DNA of 64,000 bases from Verrucomicrobiaceae bacterium. Lineage in GTDB: Bacteria > Verrucomicrobiota > Verrucomicrobiia > Verrucomicrobiales > Akkermansiaceae. A program made the position numbers and the translations under genes. A model generated the notes under the pieces. That model saw nothing but the letters and a program-made list of their open reading frames with translations, was not told the origin of the DNA and did not search any database. The first letter of the stretch is position 1; every line of letters starts with the position of its first letter. The stretch lies in the NCBI GenBank assembly GCA_027486655.1, contig JAIXOR010000007.1:22601-86600 (forward strand), given 5' to 3'. Of this stretch, positions 18,371 through 27,540 are shown one piece after another.

Positions 18371-20263
18371 ATGCGAATCCCCCTGCCATCTGCCCCCCGG
18401 ATGGATGAAAGCCCGGCACAGCGGAAATCCGCCCCTGCCGCCTTTTGTCGTTCGTATGCCCACGGTATCCGCCTCATCGCAAGAACGGCGGAATCGCTGA
18501 CGCGTGCAGCGGCGGCACTGGCCGCGGTGATCCTTGCCGCCTCCAACCATGTCCGGGCCGCTGGCGAGCTGGACTTGGAGTTCATCCCGATGGCGGGAGA
18601 CGGAGCCCTCCCGGCGGGCTCCGCATTCGACACCACAGCCAATGGCCGCCTCACGGTTTCGCGGCTGGATTTTCTCGTCACCGGACTGGCCCTGCAACGC
18701 GAAGATAGCACCTGGATCGAGTCCGCTCCAGACTGGGTGGACTTCGTCAGCCTCGGCAAACGACGGCTCACCGTGAAAACCACCGGCGTCGCGGAGGCGG
18801 ACTACCAACGCATCCGCTTCCGCATCGGTGTGACTCCCGAGACCGACCGTCAGGACGTTTCGTCCTTCGCCCCGGGCCATCCGCTTCATCCCGATGTCTG
18901 TGGCCTGCATTGGAGTTGGCAGGGAGGCTACATCTACCTCGCGCTCGAAGGCCGCTCGTCACGGACACTCCACGGCGCGGATGGATTTTCGTTCCATCTC
19001 GCCCGGGAGGGCAATGCCCCATGGGTCGAGCTCCCGGTGCGGTTCCGTGGCGGCGGACCGGTCACCATCCGTGTGGCGATGGATGTGCCTTCCGTTCTAA
19101 CAGGCGTCGATTTCCAACAACACGGCAACGCCACCCACTCCCGTGATGGGGATGCGATTCCCGTCCTGATGAAACGCAATCTTGCCAGCGCGTTCCGCAT
19201 CGATTCCGTGAAGTCCGATGTCTTCACCCGTGCCCGTGCCGAAGGTGGCGTGGTCTCCGCGCTGCCGGAGGGCACCCGTGCCTATCCGTTAGAGGTTCCC
19301 TCGCGTTTTCCCAAGGTTGCCCTCCCTGCGGACAATCCGCTCACCGTCGAGGGCGTGGAACTCGGCAGACGCTTGTTTCATGAAAACCGGCTCTCGGTGA
19401 ATGATTCGATCTCCTGCGCTTCCTGCCATCAGCCGGAAACGGGCCTCAGCGATGCACGCCGCTTCAGCATCGGCGCCGAGGGACACGCCGGCAAACGCCG
19501 CTCGATGCCACTTGTCAACCTAGCCTGGCAAAAGGAACTCTTCTGGGACGGTCGCGCCCCGTCCCTGCGCGAACAGGTCCTCATGCCCATCCGGGATGCC
19601 CATGAGATGAACGAAACCCCGGAAAACGTGGTCTCCAAGCTCGCCATGGATCCCGTCTATCAGAATTTGTTCGGCAAGGCCTTCGCCTCGCCCGGCGTCA
19701 CGGTGGACCGCATGGCCCGCGCCCTCGAACAGTTCCTGCTCACCCTGATTTCCCACGAATCACGCTTCGATCTGGCCCTGCGCCAGGCCGGCGAACTCAC
19801 CGAAACCGAAAAACGCGGCCTCCAGCTCTTCGTCACCGAACACGCCCCCGAACGCGGCCTCCGCGGTGCGGACTGCTTTCACTGCCACGGCGGCATGCTT
19901 TTCAGCGACCACGCCTTCCACGACAACGGCCTCGCACTGGACGAGTCGGACACCGGCCGCATGCAGGTGACCGGAAACCCCGCCGATCGCGGGAAGTTCA
20001 AAACGCCCACTCTGCGCAACGTCGCCCTGCGCGCTCCCTACATGCACGACGGCCGCTTCGCCACACTCGAGGAGGTCGTCGAGCACTACAACTCCGGGGT
20101 CCGCCGTCGGCCCACGCTCGATCCGAACCTCGCCAAGCACCCTGCCGGAGGCCTCGGGCTTTCCACCGAGGAGAAACAAGAACTCGTCGCCTTCCTCCGC
20201 ACGCTCACCGACCAAAGCAAGTCCCCCGTCCCGCCGGAATCCCCCACCGCCTCCCAGCCATGA
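18371..20263 (+). CDS. MbnP-MbnH fusion: copper-site protein joined to diheme cytochrome c peroxidase
   Basis: 630 residues. A long arginine-containing leader ends in a signal-like segment (AAAALAAVILAASNHVRA, residues 44-62). Residues 64-290 match the MbnP family: LDLEFIPMAGDGAL, then DTTANGRLTVSRLDFLVTGL, and HPDVCGLHWSWQGGYIYLALEG. Residues 300-615 form an MbnH/CcpA-like diheme peroxidase with CASCH at 349-353 and CFHCH at 502-506, and the C-terminal FKTPTLRNVALRAPYMHDGRF. In methanotrophs MbnH is a separate enzyme that converts a tryptophan of MbnP to kynurenine, making a copper site; here enzyme and substrate domains are one chain. Periplasmic. The stop overlaps the next start (ATGA), so it is co-translated with the giant copper-oxidase-like protein. 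Confidence 0.82.
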   Translation: MRIPLPSAPRMDESPAQRKSAPAAFCRSYAHGIRLIARTAESLTRAAAALAAVILAASNHVRAAGELDLEFIPMAGDGALPAGSAFDTTANGRLTVSRLDFLVTGLALQREDSTWIESAPDWVDFVSLGKRRLTVKTTGVAEADYQRIRFRIGVTPETDRQDVSSFAPGHPLHPDVCGLHWSWQGGYIYLALEGRSSRTLHGADGFSFHLAREGNAPWVELPVRFRGGGPVTIRVAMDVPSVLTGVDFQQHGNATHSRDGDAIPVLMKRNLASAFRIDSVKSDVFTRARAEGGVVSALPEGTRAYPLEVPSRFPKVALPADNPLTVEGVELGRRLFHENRLSVNDSISCASCHQPETGLSDARRFSIGAEGHAGKRRSMPLVNLAWQKELFWDGRAPSLREQVLMPIRDAHEMNETPENVVSKLAMDPVYQNLFGKAFASPGVTVDRMARALEQFLLTLISHESRFDLALRQAGELTETEKRGLQLFVTEHAPERGLRGADCFHCHGGMLFSDHAFHDNGLALDESDTGRMQVTGNPADRGKFKTPTLRNVALRAPYMHDGRFATLEEVVEHYNSGVRRRPTLDPNLAKHPAGGLGLSTEEKQELVAFLRTLTDQSKSPVPPESPTASQP

Positions 20264-23200
20264 ATCCCCGCGAAACCACCGCACGCCTGCTGCTTCTCTC
20301 CGTGTTCAGCACGGCCCTCGCCCCGAGCCTGCGCGCGGACATCAATCACGCCGCCGAGGACGAGCTCGCCGCCGCCGCCGCCGCCCTCGCCCCGAAGTTC
20401 AATCCCAAGCGCGATGCGGTCACCATCGAGAAGATCCTCGCCGAGAAGAAAGCCGCGGAAGCCAAGAAGAAGAAAAAGGGCAAGAACTCGAAAACCCGGC
20501 TCACCGCCAAGGCCACCCTCATCAACGGCCCGGACACCCAGGGCAAATGGGGCTCCGTGATCGCATGGACGCCGCACATTCCGGTCACCGCTTCCCTGCT
20601 CCCTAACGGAAAATTGCTCACCTTCGCCTCCAATCAACGCACCACCTTCCCCAGCGGCCCGGAGTTCACCTACGCCGCGGTCTGGGATCCGGCCACCGGG
20701 CAGTTTACCGAGGTCAACAACCCGCGCCACGACATGTTTTGCGGCGGAACCGCTCTCCTGCCGGACGGTCGCCTCGTCGTCAATGGCGGCCGCGCCACCA
20801 CCGTGCTCTCCAGCGTGTTCGACTGGAATGCCAACCAGTGGGTCGCCCTGCCCAACATGAACGACCCGCGCTGGTACAACCCCAGCGTGGCCCTGCCCGA
20901 TGGCGGCGTTTTCACCGTGAGCGGCAGCGGCGGATCCAATACCGCGGAACGCTGGGACTCCGCCACCGGCTGGAGGCGTCTCTCCGGTATCGGCTGGAGC
21001 GCCGTCACCTCGCAGCCCGGCTACATCAACATCTGGCATCCCTTCCTGATGCTCGCGCCGAATGGCAAGCTCTTCCACTTCGGCCCCACCGATGCGATGA
21101 ACTGGGTGGATCCCGCAGGAACCGGCACCCTCACCGCCGCCGGTCGGACCATTCCCGGAACCCACTATCCCAAGGAAGGCGCGTGGGCCATGTTCGACGA
21201 AGGCCGCATCCTGGTCACCGGAGGTGGCGCAAACACCACCTCAGGCAGCGACTCGACCACCGGCACCAGCACCGCCGCCTCCTACACCGTGGACCTCCGG
21301 GGCACCTCGCCCGTCGTCGCCAGCGCCACACCCATGACCATCCCGCGGCAGTTCGCCAACACGGTCGTCCTCCCCAACGGCGAGGTCATGGTCATCGGCG
21401 GAAACGGCGGCGTGAAGTTCAGTGATGCCGCCTCCGTTCTCACTCCCGAGATTTGGAACCCGCAAACCGGTGCCTGGCGCACCGTCGCCAATCACGTCAC
21501 CCCGCGGAACTACCACTCGGTCGCCCTGCTCCTCCCCGATGGCCGCGTCTGGTCCGGCGGCGGCGGCCTCGGCGGAAATGCGGCCGACCACCGCGATGCG
21601 GAAATCTTCACGCCTCCCTCGCTCTACAACGAGGCCGGCACGCTCGCCACCCGCCCGGTCATCTCCTCGATGCCCGCCCGCGTTGGCGTCGGCACTCGCT
21701 TCACCGTGAATGCCACCGCCGGGCTCTCCCGCTTCACCATGATCCGCATGTCCGCCGTCACCCACTCGGTGAACACGGACCAGCGCTTCCTCAATGCCTC
21801 ATTCATCGAGACCAGTCCCGGCGTCTATCAGATCACCGCCCACCCGAACATCAACGTGCTCACGCCCGGATACTGGATGCTCTTCGGGCTCAACTCGGCC
21901 GGCGTCCACTCGGTGTCCCGGATCTTCCAGGTGGACCAGCGCGCCACGGTCTCACTCACCAATCCCGGAAACCAGGCGGGCTACACCGGAGAGGCCGTGT
22001 CCCTTGATCTAACAGCCGCCGCCCCGGCAGGTGCCTCGCTCGCCTTCGCCGCCACCGGCCTGCCAGCCGGGCTTTCCATCGACTCCTCCACCGGACGGAT
22101 CAGTGGCACCCCCACCGCCACCGGTGTCTTCCCGGTCACGGTCACTGCGGCCGATTCGCTCACGTCCTCCGCCCAGGCATTCAACTGGACGCTTTCCCCC
22201 GTCACCCGATCGCAGAAATTCTCGACTTTCCCCTCCGCCACCGGGCTCACCCTGAATGGCAACGCCTCGGTCACCTCGTCGCTCCTGCGTCTCACCCCGG
22301 CCCTCACCAACCAGGCGGGCTCCTCGTTTCTCACGCAGTCGTTTCCCGTGCGTGGAAACACCTCGTTCGCGACCCGCTTCGTCTTCCGCCAGGGTGGCAC
22401 CGGCGATGGCGCGGACGGCTTCTGTTTCATCGTGCAAGGTGCCGCCGCCACCTCGCTCGGCACCGGCGGCGGCTCGCTCGGCTACGGCGGCATCGCCAAC
22501 AGCCTGGCCGTCGAGTTCGACAGCTTCGTCGGAACCAATGACCCGAACGCCAACCACATCGGTGTTCTAACAAACGGAAACACCACCACCCACCTCGCCA
22601 CCCACACGCCGAGCTTTGATCTGGAGGACGGCCTCGATCACACCGCCTGGGTCGAGTATGACGGGGTGTCCAACACCCTGCGCGTCTACCTCTCGCAGAC
22701 GGTCACATCCGTGCGGCCCGCCACGCCCGTGATCACGCTCGGCTCCGTGGACCTTGCCGCCCTCGCCGGCCAGCAAGCGTGGTTCGGCTTCAGCGGCGGC
22801 ACCGGCGGCTCGTTCAATGCGCATGACATCCTCGCCTGGGACGTGGCCATGGATGCAAACAAACTCCCCAGCCTCTCGCTGCCACCCGTCCTCACCAACC
22901 CCGGCCCGCAACTCGCCGTCACCGGAAACCCGGCCTCCCTCCAGCTTGCGGCGAGCGATCCGGAAAACGACGCGCTCACCTTCACCGCAAGCGGCCTGCC
23001 CTCCGGCCTCTCTATCAGCTCCGGAGGCCTCGTCACCGGCACCCCCACCACCGCAGGGGACTTCACCGCTATCGTGAATGTCGCCGATGGCACCAACGCC
23101 CCGGTTTCCACCCAGTTCGCATGGAAGATCAACCCGCCCTTCGTGCTTCCCCAACTGTCCGGCTCTGCCGTGAGCGGCGGCTCCACCACCACCTTCAGCC

Positions 23201-26200
23201 TCAGCGCCACCGGCGGACGCAACGTGCGCTACAAATGGAACTTCGGCGATGGAACGCCGGAAACTTCCTACAGCAGCTCGACCTCCGTCACCCACGTCTT
23301 CGCCAGCCCGGGACGCTACCTCGTCACCGCCACCGCCACCGATGACACAGGCCGCACGCTCACCGTGAGTTTCTATCAGGGCGTGTCCGCTCCGCTCACC
23401 AGCCGCGCTCCCGCCGCCTCGTCCAGCATCGCCATCGAAAAGCGCAGCAGCGGAAACCCGCGCGTCTGGGTGGTCAACCCGGACTCGGATACCGTCTCGG
23501 TGCTCGATGCCGTCACCCGCGCGAAACTCGCCGAGATCCCCGTCGCCGCCTCACCCCGCAGCGTCGCTGTCGCTCCGGATGGCCGCTTGTGGGTCGCCTG
23601 CGCCAAAGGCAGCGCGGTATCCATCATCAGCCCGGCTTCTCTAACAGTCGTGCAGTCGCTTGCCCTGCCCCGCGGCTCCCGTCCCTTCGGCATCGCCTTC
23701 GATCCCGCGGGCTCCGCCGCCTGGCTCACGCTCGAAGCCACAGGCCGCCTGCTCAAGCTCCACGCCTCCACCGGCGCGGTTCTAACAGACACGGCGGTGG
23801 GCCCGGACCCTCGCCACCTGTCCGTCACCCATGATGGATCTTCTGTGTTTGTCAGCCGCTTCATCACCCCGCTGCTCCCCGGAGAAAACACCGCCACTGT
23901 CAATCCCTCCGGCCGGGGAGGGGAGATCGTGCAGGTAAACGGTTCCACCTCCGCCGTCCTCCGCACCATCCTGCTCCGCCACAACGAGGCCCCGGACACT
24001 TCGATCTCCGGCCGCGGCATCCCGAACTATCTCGGCGCTCCGGTCATCACGCCGGACGGGCTCTCCGCATGGATCCCCTCCAAGCAGGACAACATCCTGC
24101 GCGGCACGCTCCGCGATGGCCAACCGCTCACCCACGACAGCGCCGTGCGGCCCATCGCCTCCCGCGTGAACCTGTCCACTCTAACGGAAGATCACCCCGC
24201 CCGCATCGACTTCAACGACGCCGGCACCCCCACTGCCGTCTGCCACGATCCCTCCGGCATCTACACCTTCGTCGCCCTCGAAGGCAGCCGCGCCGTCGCC
24301 GTCGTGGATACCTGGAATCACGTCGAAATCACCCGCTTCGACGCCGGCCGCGCTCCTCAGGGACTCGCCCTGTCGCCGGATGGCAACACGCTCTTCGTTC
24401 AGAACTTCATGGACCGCTCCGTGACCGTGCACGATGTGAGCGGCATCCTCCGCGGTGGCAGCGCCACACCCGCTCTGCTCGGCTCCGTTTCCACCGTCGC
24501 GGTGGAATCCCTCGCTACTCCGGTTCTGTTAGGTAAGCAGCTCTTCTACGATACCAAAGACAACCGCCTCGCACTCCAGGAATACATCTCCTGCGCCTCC
24601 TGCCATGCGGACGCCGGTCACGACGGCCGCGTCTGGGACTTCACCGGCTTCGGCGAAGGACTGCGCAACACGATCACCCTGCGCGGCCAGGCCGGTCAGG
24701 GGGCCTTCCACTGGTCTGGCAACTTCGATGAAATCCAGGACTTCGAAGGCCAGATCCGCGCCTTCGCGGGCGGCATCGGCCTCATTCCGAGCGGAAACCC
24801 GCATCCGCCCATGGGCACGCCGAACTCAGGCCGCAGCAGTGACCTCGACGCCCTCGCCGCCTATCTCGGTTCGCTCACCGGCACCGACGAAAGCCCCGCC
24901 CGCCAGGATGCCGCAGTGCTTCCTCCAAGCGCCGCCGCCGGCCGCGATCTCTTCATCACGAAAAACTGCGCGTCCTGCCACTCCGGCCCGGAGTTCACCA
25001 ACAGCGCGGTTGGCGTCTTCCGGGACATCGGCACCATCAAGTCCACCACCGGCAAGCGCCTCAATGCCACCCTGCCAGGACTCGATGTGCCTACGCTCCG
25101 CGGCCTCTGGACCACCGCCCCCTATCTGCACGATGGCTCCGCCGCCACCGTCAGCGCGGCCATCAGCGCCCACTCGGGAGTCTCTCTCAGCACCACCGAA
25201 CTCGCCGATCTCACGAACTACCTCCTCAACATCGACGAATCCATCCCTTCGGCTCCCGCCCCGCTCACCGAGTTTGTGGAAACCTTCGCCACGCCCTCCC
25301 TCGATGCCTCGCGCTGGACCGTCGGCACGCCCTACGGCCGCATGTTCGCCCCGGCCGACCCGCTCGTGACCGTGCGCCAGGAATCCGGTAAACTCATCCT
25401 CACCCCGCGTGCCAATACGGCCGTCGAGGGCTACAACGGCGTGCTCTCCACCGACTTTGTCGATCTAACAGGATCCGCCCTTGAAGTGGAGGTTTCCCCG
25501 GCCGGTGGCACCGCGAACACCTGGCTCGCTCTCGGTGGCGGAAATGGCAACTTCCTCGTCATCGGCCGCGAGGGATCCGTGCTCTGGCTGGAGCAGATGG
25601 TCAATGGCGTGCGTGACGTCACGCTCTTCGATTACAACGCCGCCGCCCACAAGCTCTGGCGCATCCGGCACGACGCCGCCAGCGACCGTATCCTCTATCA
25701 GCTCAGCGCGGATGGCGTGGCATGGACCACCGCCCGCTCCGTGGCCCGCGCCTTCGGCATCGGCGCGCTGCGTGTCGAACTCGGCGGCGGCACCTACCTC
25801 TCCGAGACCGCTCCCGGCACCGCGTCGTTCGACAATGTGGTGCTCACCAAACCGGCCCTGCCCCCCGTCGTCGGAGCCTTCACCGCCACTCCCCAGGAAA
25901 TCACCGCGGGCGGAAGCTCCACGCTCCGCTGGACGATCACCCCGGGCAGCTCCGCGCTCACCTCAGTCACCTTGAATGGATCCAATGTGCTCGGCAGCGC
26001 CGAAACCACGGTTTCCCCCGCCGCCACCACCACCTACACTCTCGTCGCCACCAGCGCCGCAGGCACCGTGAGCGCCAGCACCACGATCGTCGTCCGCCCT
26101 GCACTCGCCGGCCGCTCGTATGCCGAGTGGGTGGCCGCATTCGGTGGCACCGGATCTCTAACAGCCGATGCCGATGGCGACTCGTTCCCCGAGGGACTCG

Positions 26201-27480
26201 AATACGCGCTCGGCCTCGATCCCGGCAGCGGATCGACCCTCCGCAGCACCCTGCCCGGGGCCAACCCGGCCATTTCCCGCGGTGTGCGCCTCGAACGATC
26301 GGTCGCTCCCGATGGTGCACGACGTTTTGACCTGGTCTTCACCCGTCCGGTCACGCCGCTTCCGGACATCGGCTACGGCTACTGGCTCGAGTATTCCTAC
26401 GACATGGAAAACTGGGGCATCTCCGCCAATCTCAACGGTCTTGGATCCAGCGGCATCCCGGACATCCTCCAGATCCTCGTGACGGATCTCGGCGATGGCA
26501 CGGAAGAGGTCCGCGCAGGCTTCCGCTTCCTGCCCTCGTTCTTTGTGAGGCTGGCCGTCTATCTGCCCGGCGGCACCGTCCGCTCCGCGCCCTTCGGCTG
26601 GCTGAACCGCAACATCCATTTCGCGGAAAACCTGATCGCACCGCCCTTCGCCCGCGAGGCGGTCCATGGTGGGAACTTCACGTTCTCTTCAGCGACACTG
26701 AGCGATCCTGCCGCAGCCTGGAGCCCGGGTGCCTGGCTCGGCCACTTCGCCCACATCACCTCCGGCCCCGCCGAGGGAACGATGCTCCGCATCTCCGGCA
26801 ACACCGCCAACACGCTCAGCTTCGAGGGCGAGTCCCAAGCGCTGTTAGGCCGGCTCGCCTCAGGTCCCGCCGGCACCTACGTGATCCGCCCCTGCCACAC
26901 GCTTGCCAGCCTCTTCGGTGGAAACAACCGCGACAACCTCGTCGCCGGACCCTCATCCACCGCGGACCTCGTCGAGCTCCTGCAACCGAACAGCGCGTTC
27001 TCGGTTTACCACTTCGATGGAAACTGGAAGTCCGTTTCCGCTCCTGGTGTGAATGCATCTACGGTGATCGTTCCACCCACCGATGCGCTCTTCCTCCGCA
27101 GACGCTCCTTCCAAAACTCGGACCTCCACCTCTTCGGTGAGGTCGTGCTCGGCAAACGCGTGGCACCCATCCGCGCGGGCTTCAGCCTGCCGGGAACCTG
27201 GAATCCCATCGAGAAAGCCAACATCGAGACCCTCGGCGCAAACGACTTCTTCACCGCCAGCAGCACCCCGGTCATGGACAGTAACATCTATCTGGAGATC
27301 GGCACGGCCGGCGGACTCTATCCGCACTACCTCAAAACCGGATCCGGCTGGCGCTTCGTGCAGGGAGACAGCACACCCGCGGGAACATCCCCGTTTGCTC
27401 CCGCCTCATCCTGGCTCTGGGTCCGCTACGGGGCGGAGCGCCTCTGGATCCGCGAGCAACCGTTCAACTACACACGCTGA
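20260..27480 (+). CDS. Giant exported copper radical oxidase / lectin / beta-propeller / diheme peroxidase protein
   Basis: 2406 residues with a signal peptide. Residues about 90-575 are a galactose-oxidase-like domain: HDMFCGG (Cys161), RWYNPSVALPDGGVFTVSG (Tyr206), NYHSVALLLPDGRVWSGGGG (Tyr418, His419) and THSVNTDQRFL (His502). These match the Cys-Tyr cofactor, axial Tyr and two copper histidines of galactose oxidase. Then come a putative Ig-like domain, an L-type lectin-like domain (about 650-865), another Ig-like domain, a PKD domain (KWNFGDGTPE), a YVTN-type propeller (about 1060-1410) and a diheme peroxidase domain with CASCH at 1445-1449 and 1570-1574. The end holds a LamG-like region, an Ig-like domain and a D-x-D-G-D segment. 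It may oxidise a carbohydrate or alcohol outside the cell and consume or sense the peroxide formed. Coupled to the MbnP-MbnH gene. Confidence 0.83.
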   Translation: MNPRETTARLLLLSVFSTALAPSLRADINHAAEDELAAAAAALAPKFNPKRDAVTIEKILAEKKAAEAKKKKKGKNSKTRLTAKATLINGPDTQGKWGSVIAWTPHIPVTASLLPNGKLLTFASNQRTTFPSGPEFTYAAVWDPATGQFTEVNNPRHDMFCGGTALLPDGRLVVNGGRATTVLSSVFDWNANQWVALPNMNDPRWYNPSVALPDGGVFTVSGSGGSNTAERWDSATGWRRLSGIGWSAVTSQPGYINIWHPFLMLAPNGKLFHFGPTDAMNWVDPAGTGTLTAAGRTIPGTHYPKEGAWAMFDEGRILVTGGGANTTSGSDSTTGTSTAASYTVDLRGTSPVVASATPMTIPRQFANTVVLPNGEVMVIGGNGGVKFSDAASVLTPEIWNPQTGAWRTVANHVTPRNYHSVALLLPDGRVWSGGGGLGGNAADHRDAEIFTPPSLYNEAGTLATRPVISSMPARVGVGTRFTVNATAGLSRFTMIRMSAVTHSVNTDQRFLNASFIETSPGVYQITAHPNINVLTPGYWMLFGLNSAGVHSVSRIFQVDQRATVSLTNPGNQAGYTGEAVSLDLTAAAPAGASLAFAATGLPAGLSIDSSTGRISGTPTATGVFPVTVTAADSLTSSAQAFNWTLSPVTRSQKFSTFPSATGLTLNGNASVTSSLLRLTPALTNQAGSSFLTQSFPVRGNTSFATRFVFRQGGTGDGADGFCFIVQGAAATSLGTGGGSLGYGGIANSLAVEFDSFVGTNDPNANHIGVLTNGNTTTHLATHTPSFDLEDGLDHTAWVEYDGVSNTLRVYLSQTVTSVRPATPVITLGSVDLAALAGQQAWFGFSGGTGGSFNAHDILAWDVAMDANKLPSLSLPPVLTNPGPQLAVTGNPASLQLAASDPENDALTFTASGLPSGLSISSGGLVTGTPTTAGDFTAIVNVADGTNAPVSTQFAWKINPPFVLPQLSGSAVSGGSTTTFSLSATGGRNVRYKWNFGDGTPETSYSSSTSVTHVFASPGRYLVTATATDDTGRTLTVSFYQGVSAPLTSRAPAASSSIAIEKRSSGNPRVWVVNPDSDTVSVLDAVTRAKLAEIPVAASPRSVAVAPDGRLWVACAKGSAVSIISPASLTVVQSLALPRGSRPFGIAFDPAGSAAWLTLEATGRLLKLHASTGAVLTDTAVGPDPRHLSVTHDGSSVFVSRFITPLLPGENTATVNPSGRGGEIVQVNGSTSAVLRTILLRHNEAPDTSISGRGIPNYLGAPVITPDGLSAWIPSKQDNILRGTLRDGQPLTHDSAVRPIASRVNLSTLTEDHPARIDFNDAGTPTAVCHDPSGIYTFVALEGSRAVAVVDTWNHVEITRFDAGRAPQGLALSPDGNTLFVQNFMDRSVTVHDVSGILRGGSATPALLGSVSTVAVESLATPVLLGKQLFYDTKDNRLALQEYISCASCHADAGHDGRVWDFTGFGEGLRNTITLRGQAGQGAFHWSGNFDEIQDFEGQIRAFAGGIGLIPSGNPHPPMGTPNSGRSSDLDALAAYLGSLTGTDESPARQDAAVLPPSAAAGRDLFITKNCASCHSGPEFTNSAVGVFRDIGTIKSTTGKRLNATLPGLDVPTLRGLWTTAPYLHDGSAATVSAAISAHSGVSLSTTELADLTNYLLNIDESIPSAPAPLTEFVETFATPSLDASRWTVGTPYGRMFAPADPLVTVRQESGKLILTPRANTAVEGYNGVLSTDFVDLTGSALEVEVSPAGGTANTWLALGGGNGNFLVIGREGSVLWLEQMVNGVRDVTLFDYNAAAHKLWRIRHDAASDRILYQLSADGVAWTTARSVARAFGIGALRVELGGGTYLSETAPGTASFDNVVLTKPALPPVVGAFTATPQEITAGGSSTLRWTITPGSSALTSVTLNGSNVLGSAETTVSPAATTTYTLVATSAAGTVSASTTIVVRPALAGRSYAEWVAAFGGTGSLTADADGDSFPEGLEYALGLDPGSGSTLRSTLPGANPAISRGVRLERSVAPDGARRFDLVFTRPVTPLPDIGYGYWLEYSYDMENWGISANLNGLGSSGIPDILQILVTDLGDGTEEVRAGFRFLPSFFVRLAVYLPGGTVRSAPFGWLNRNIHFAENLIAPPFAREAVHGGNFTFSSATLSDPAAAWSPGAWLGHFAHITSGPAEGTMLRISGNTANTLSFEGESQALLGRLASGPAGTYVIRPCHTLASLFGGNNRDNLVAGPSSTADLVELLQPNSAFSVYHFDGNWKSVSAPGVNASTVIVPPTDALFLRRRSFQNSDLHLFGEVVLGKRVAPIRAGFSLPGTWNPIEKANIETLGANDFFTASSTPVMDSNIYLEIGTAGGLYPHYLKTGSGWRFVQGDSTPAGTSPFAPASSWLWVRYGAERLWIREQPFNYTR

Positions 27481-27540
27481 AGGCTCGTCGATGACGGTTT
27501 GCAAGGAATCGCCGGAAACCTCCGTTCTGTGCGCGTCCTT

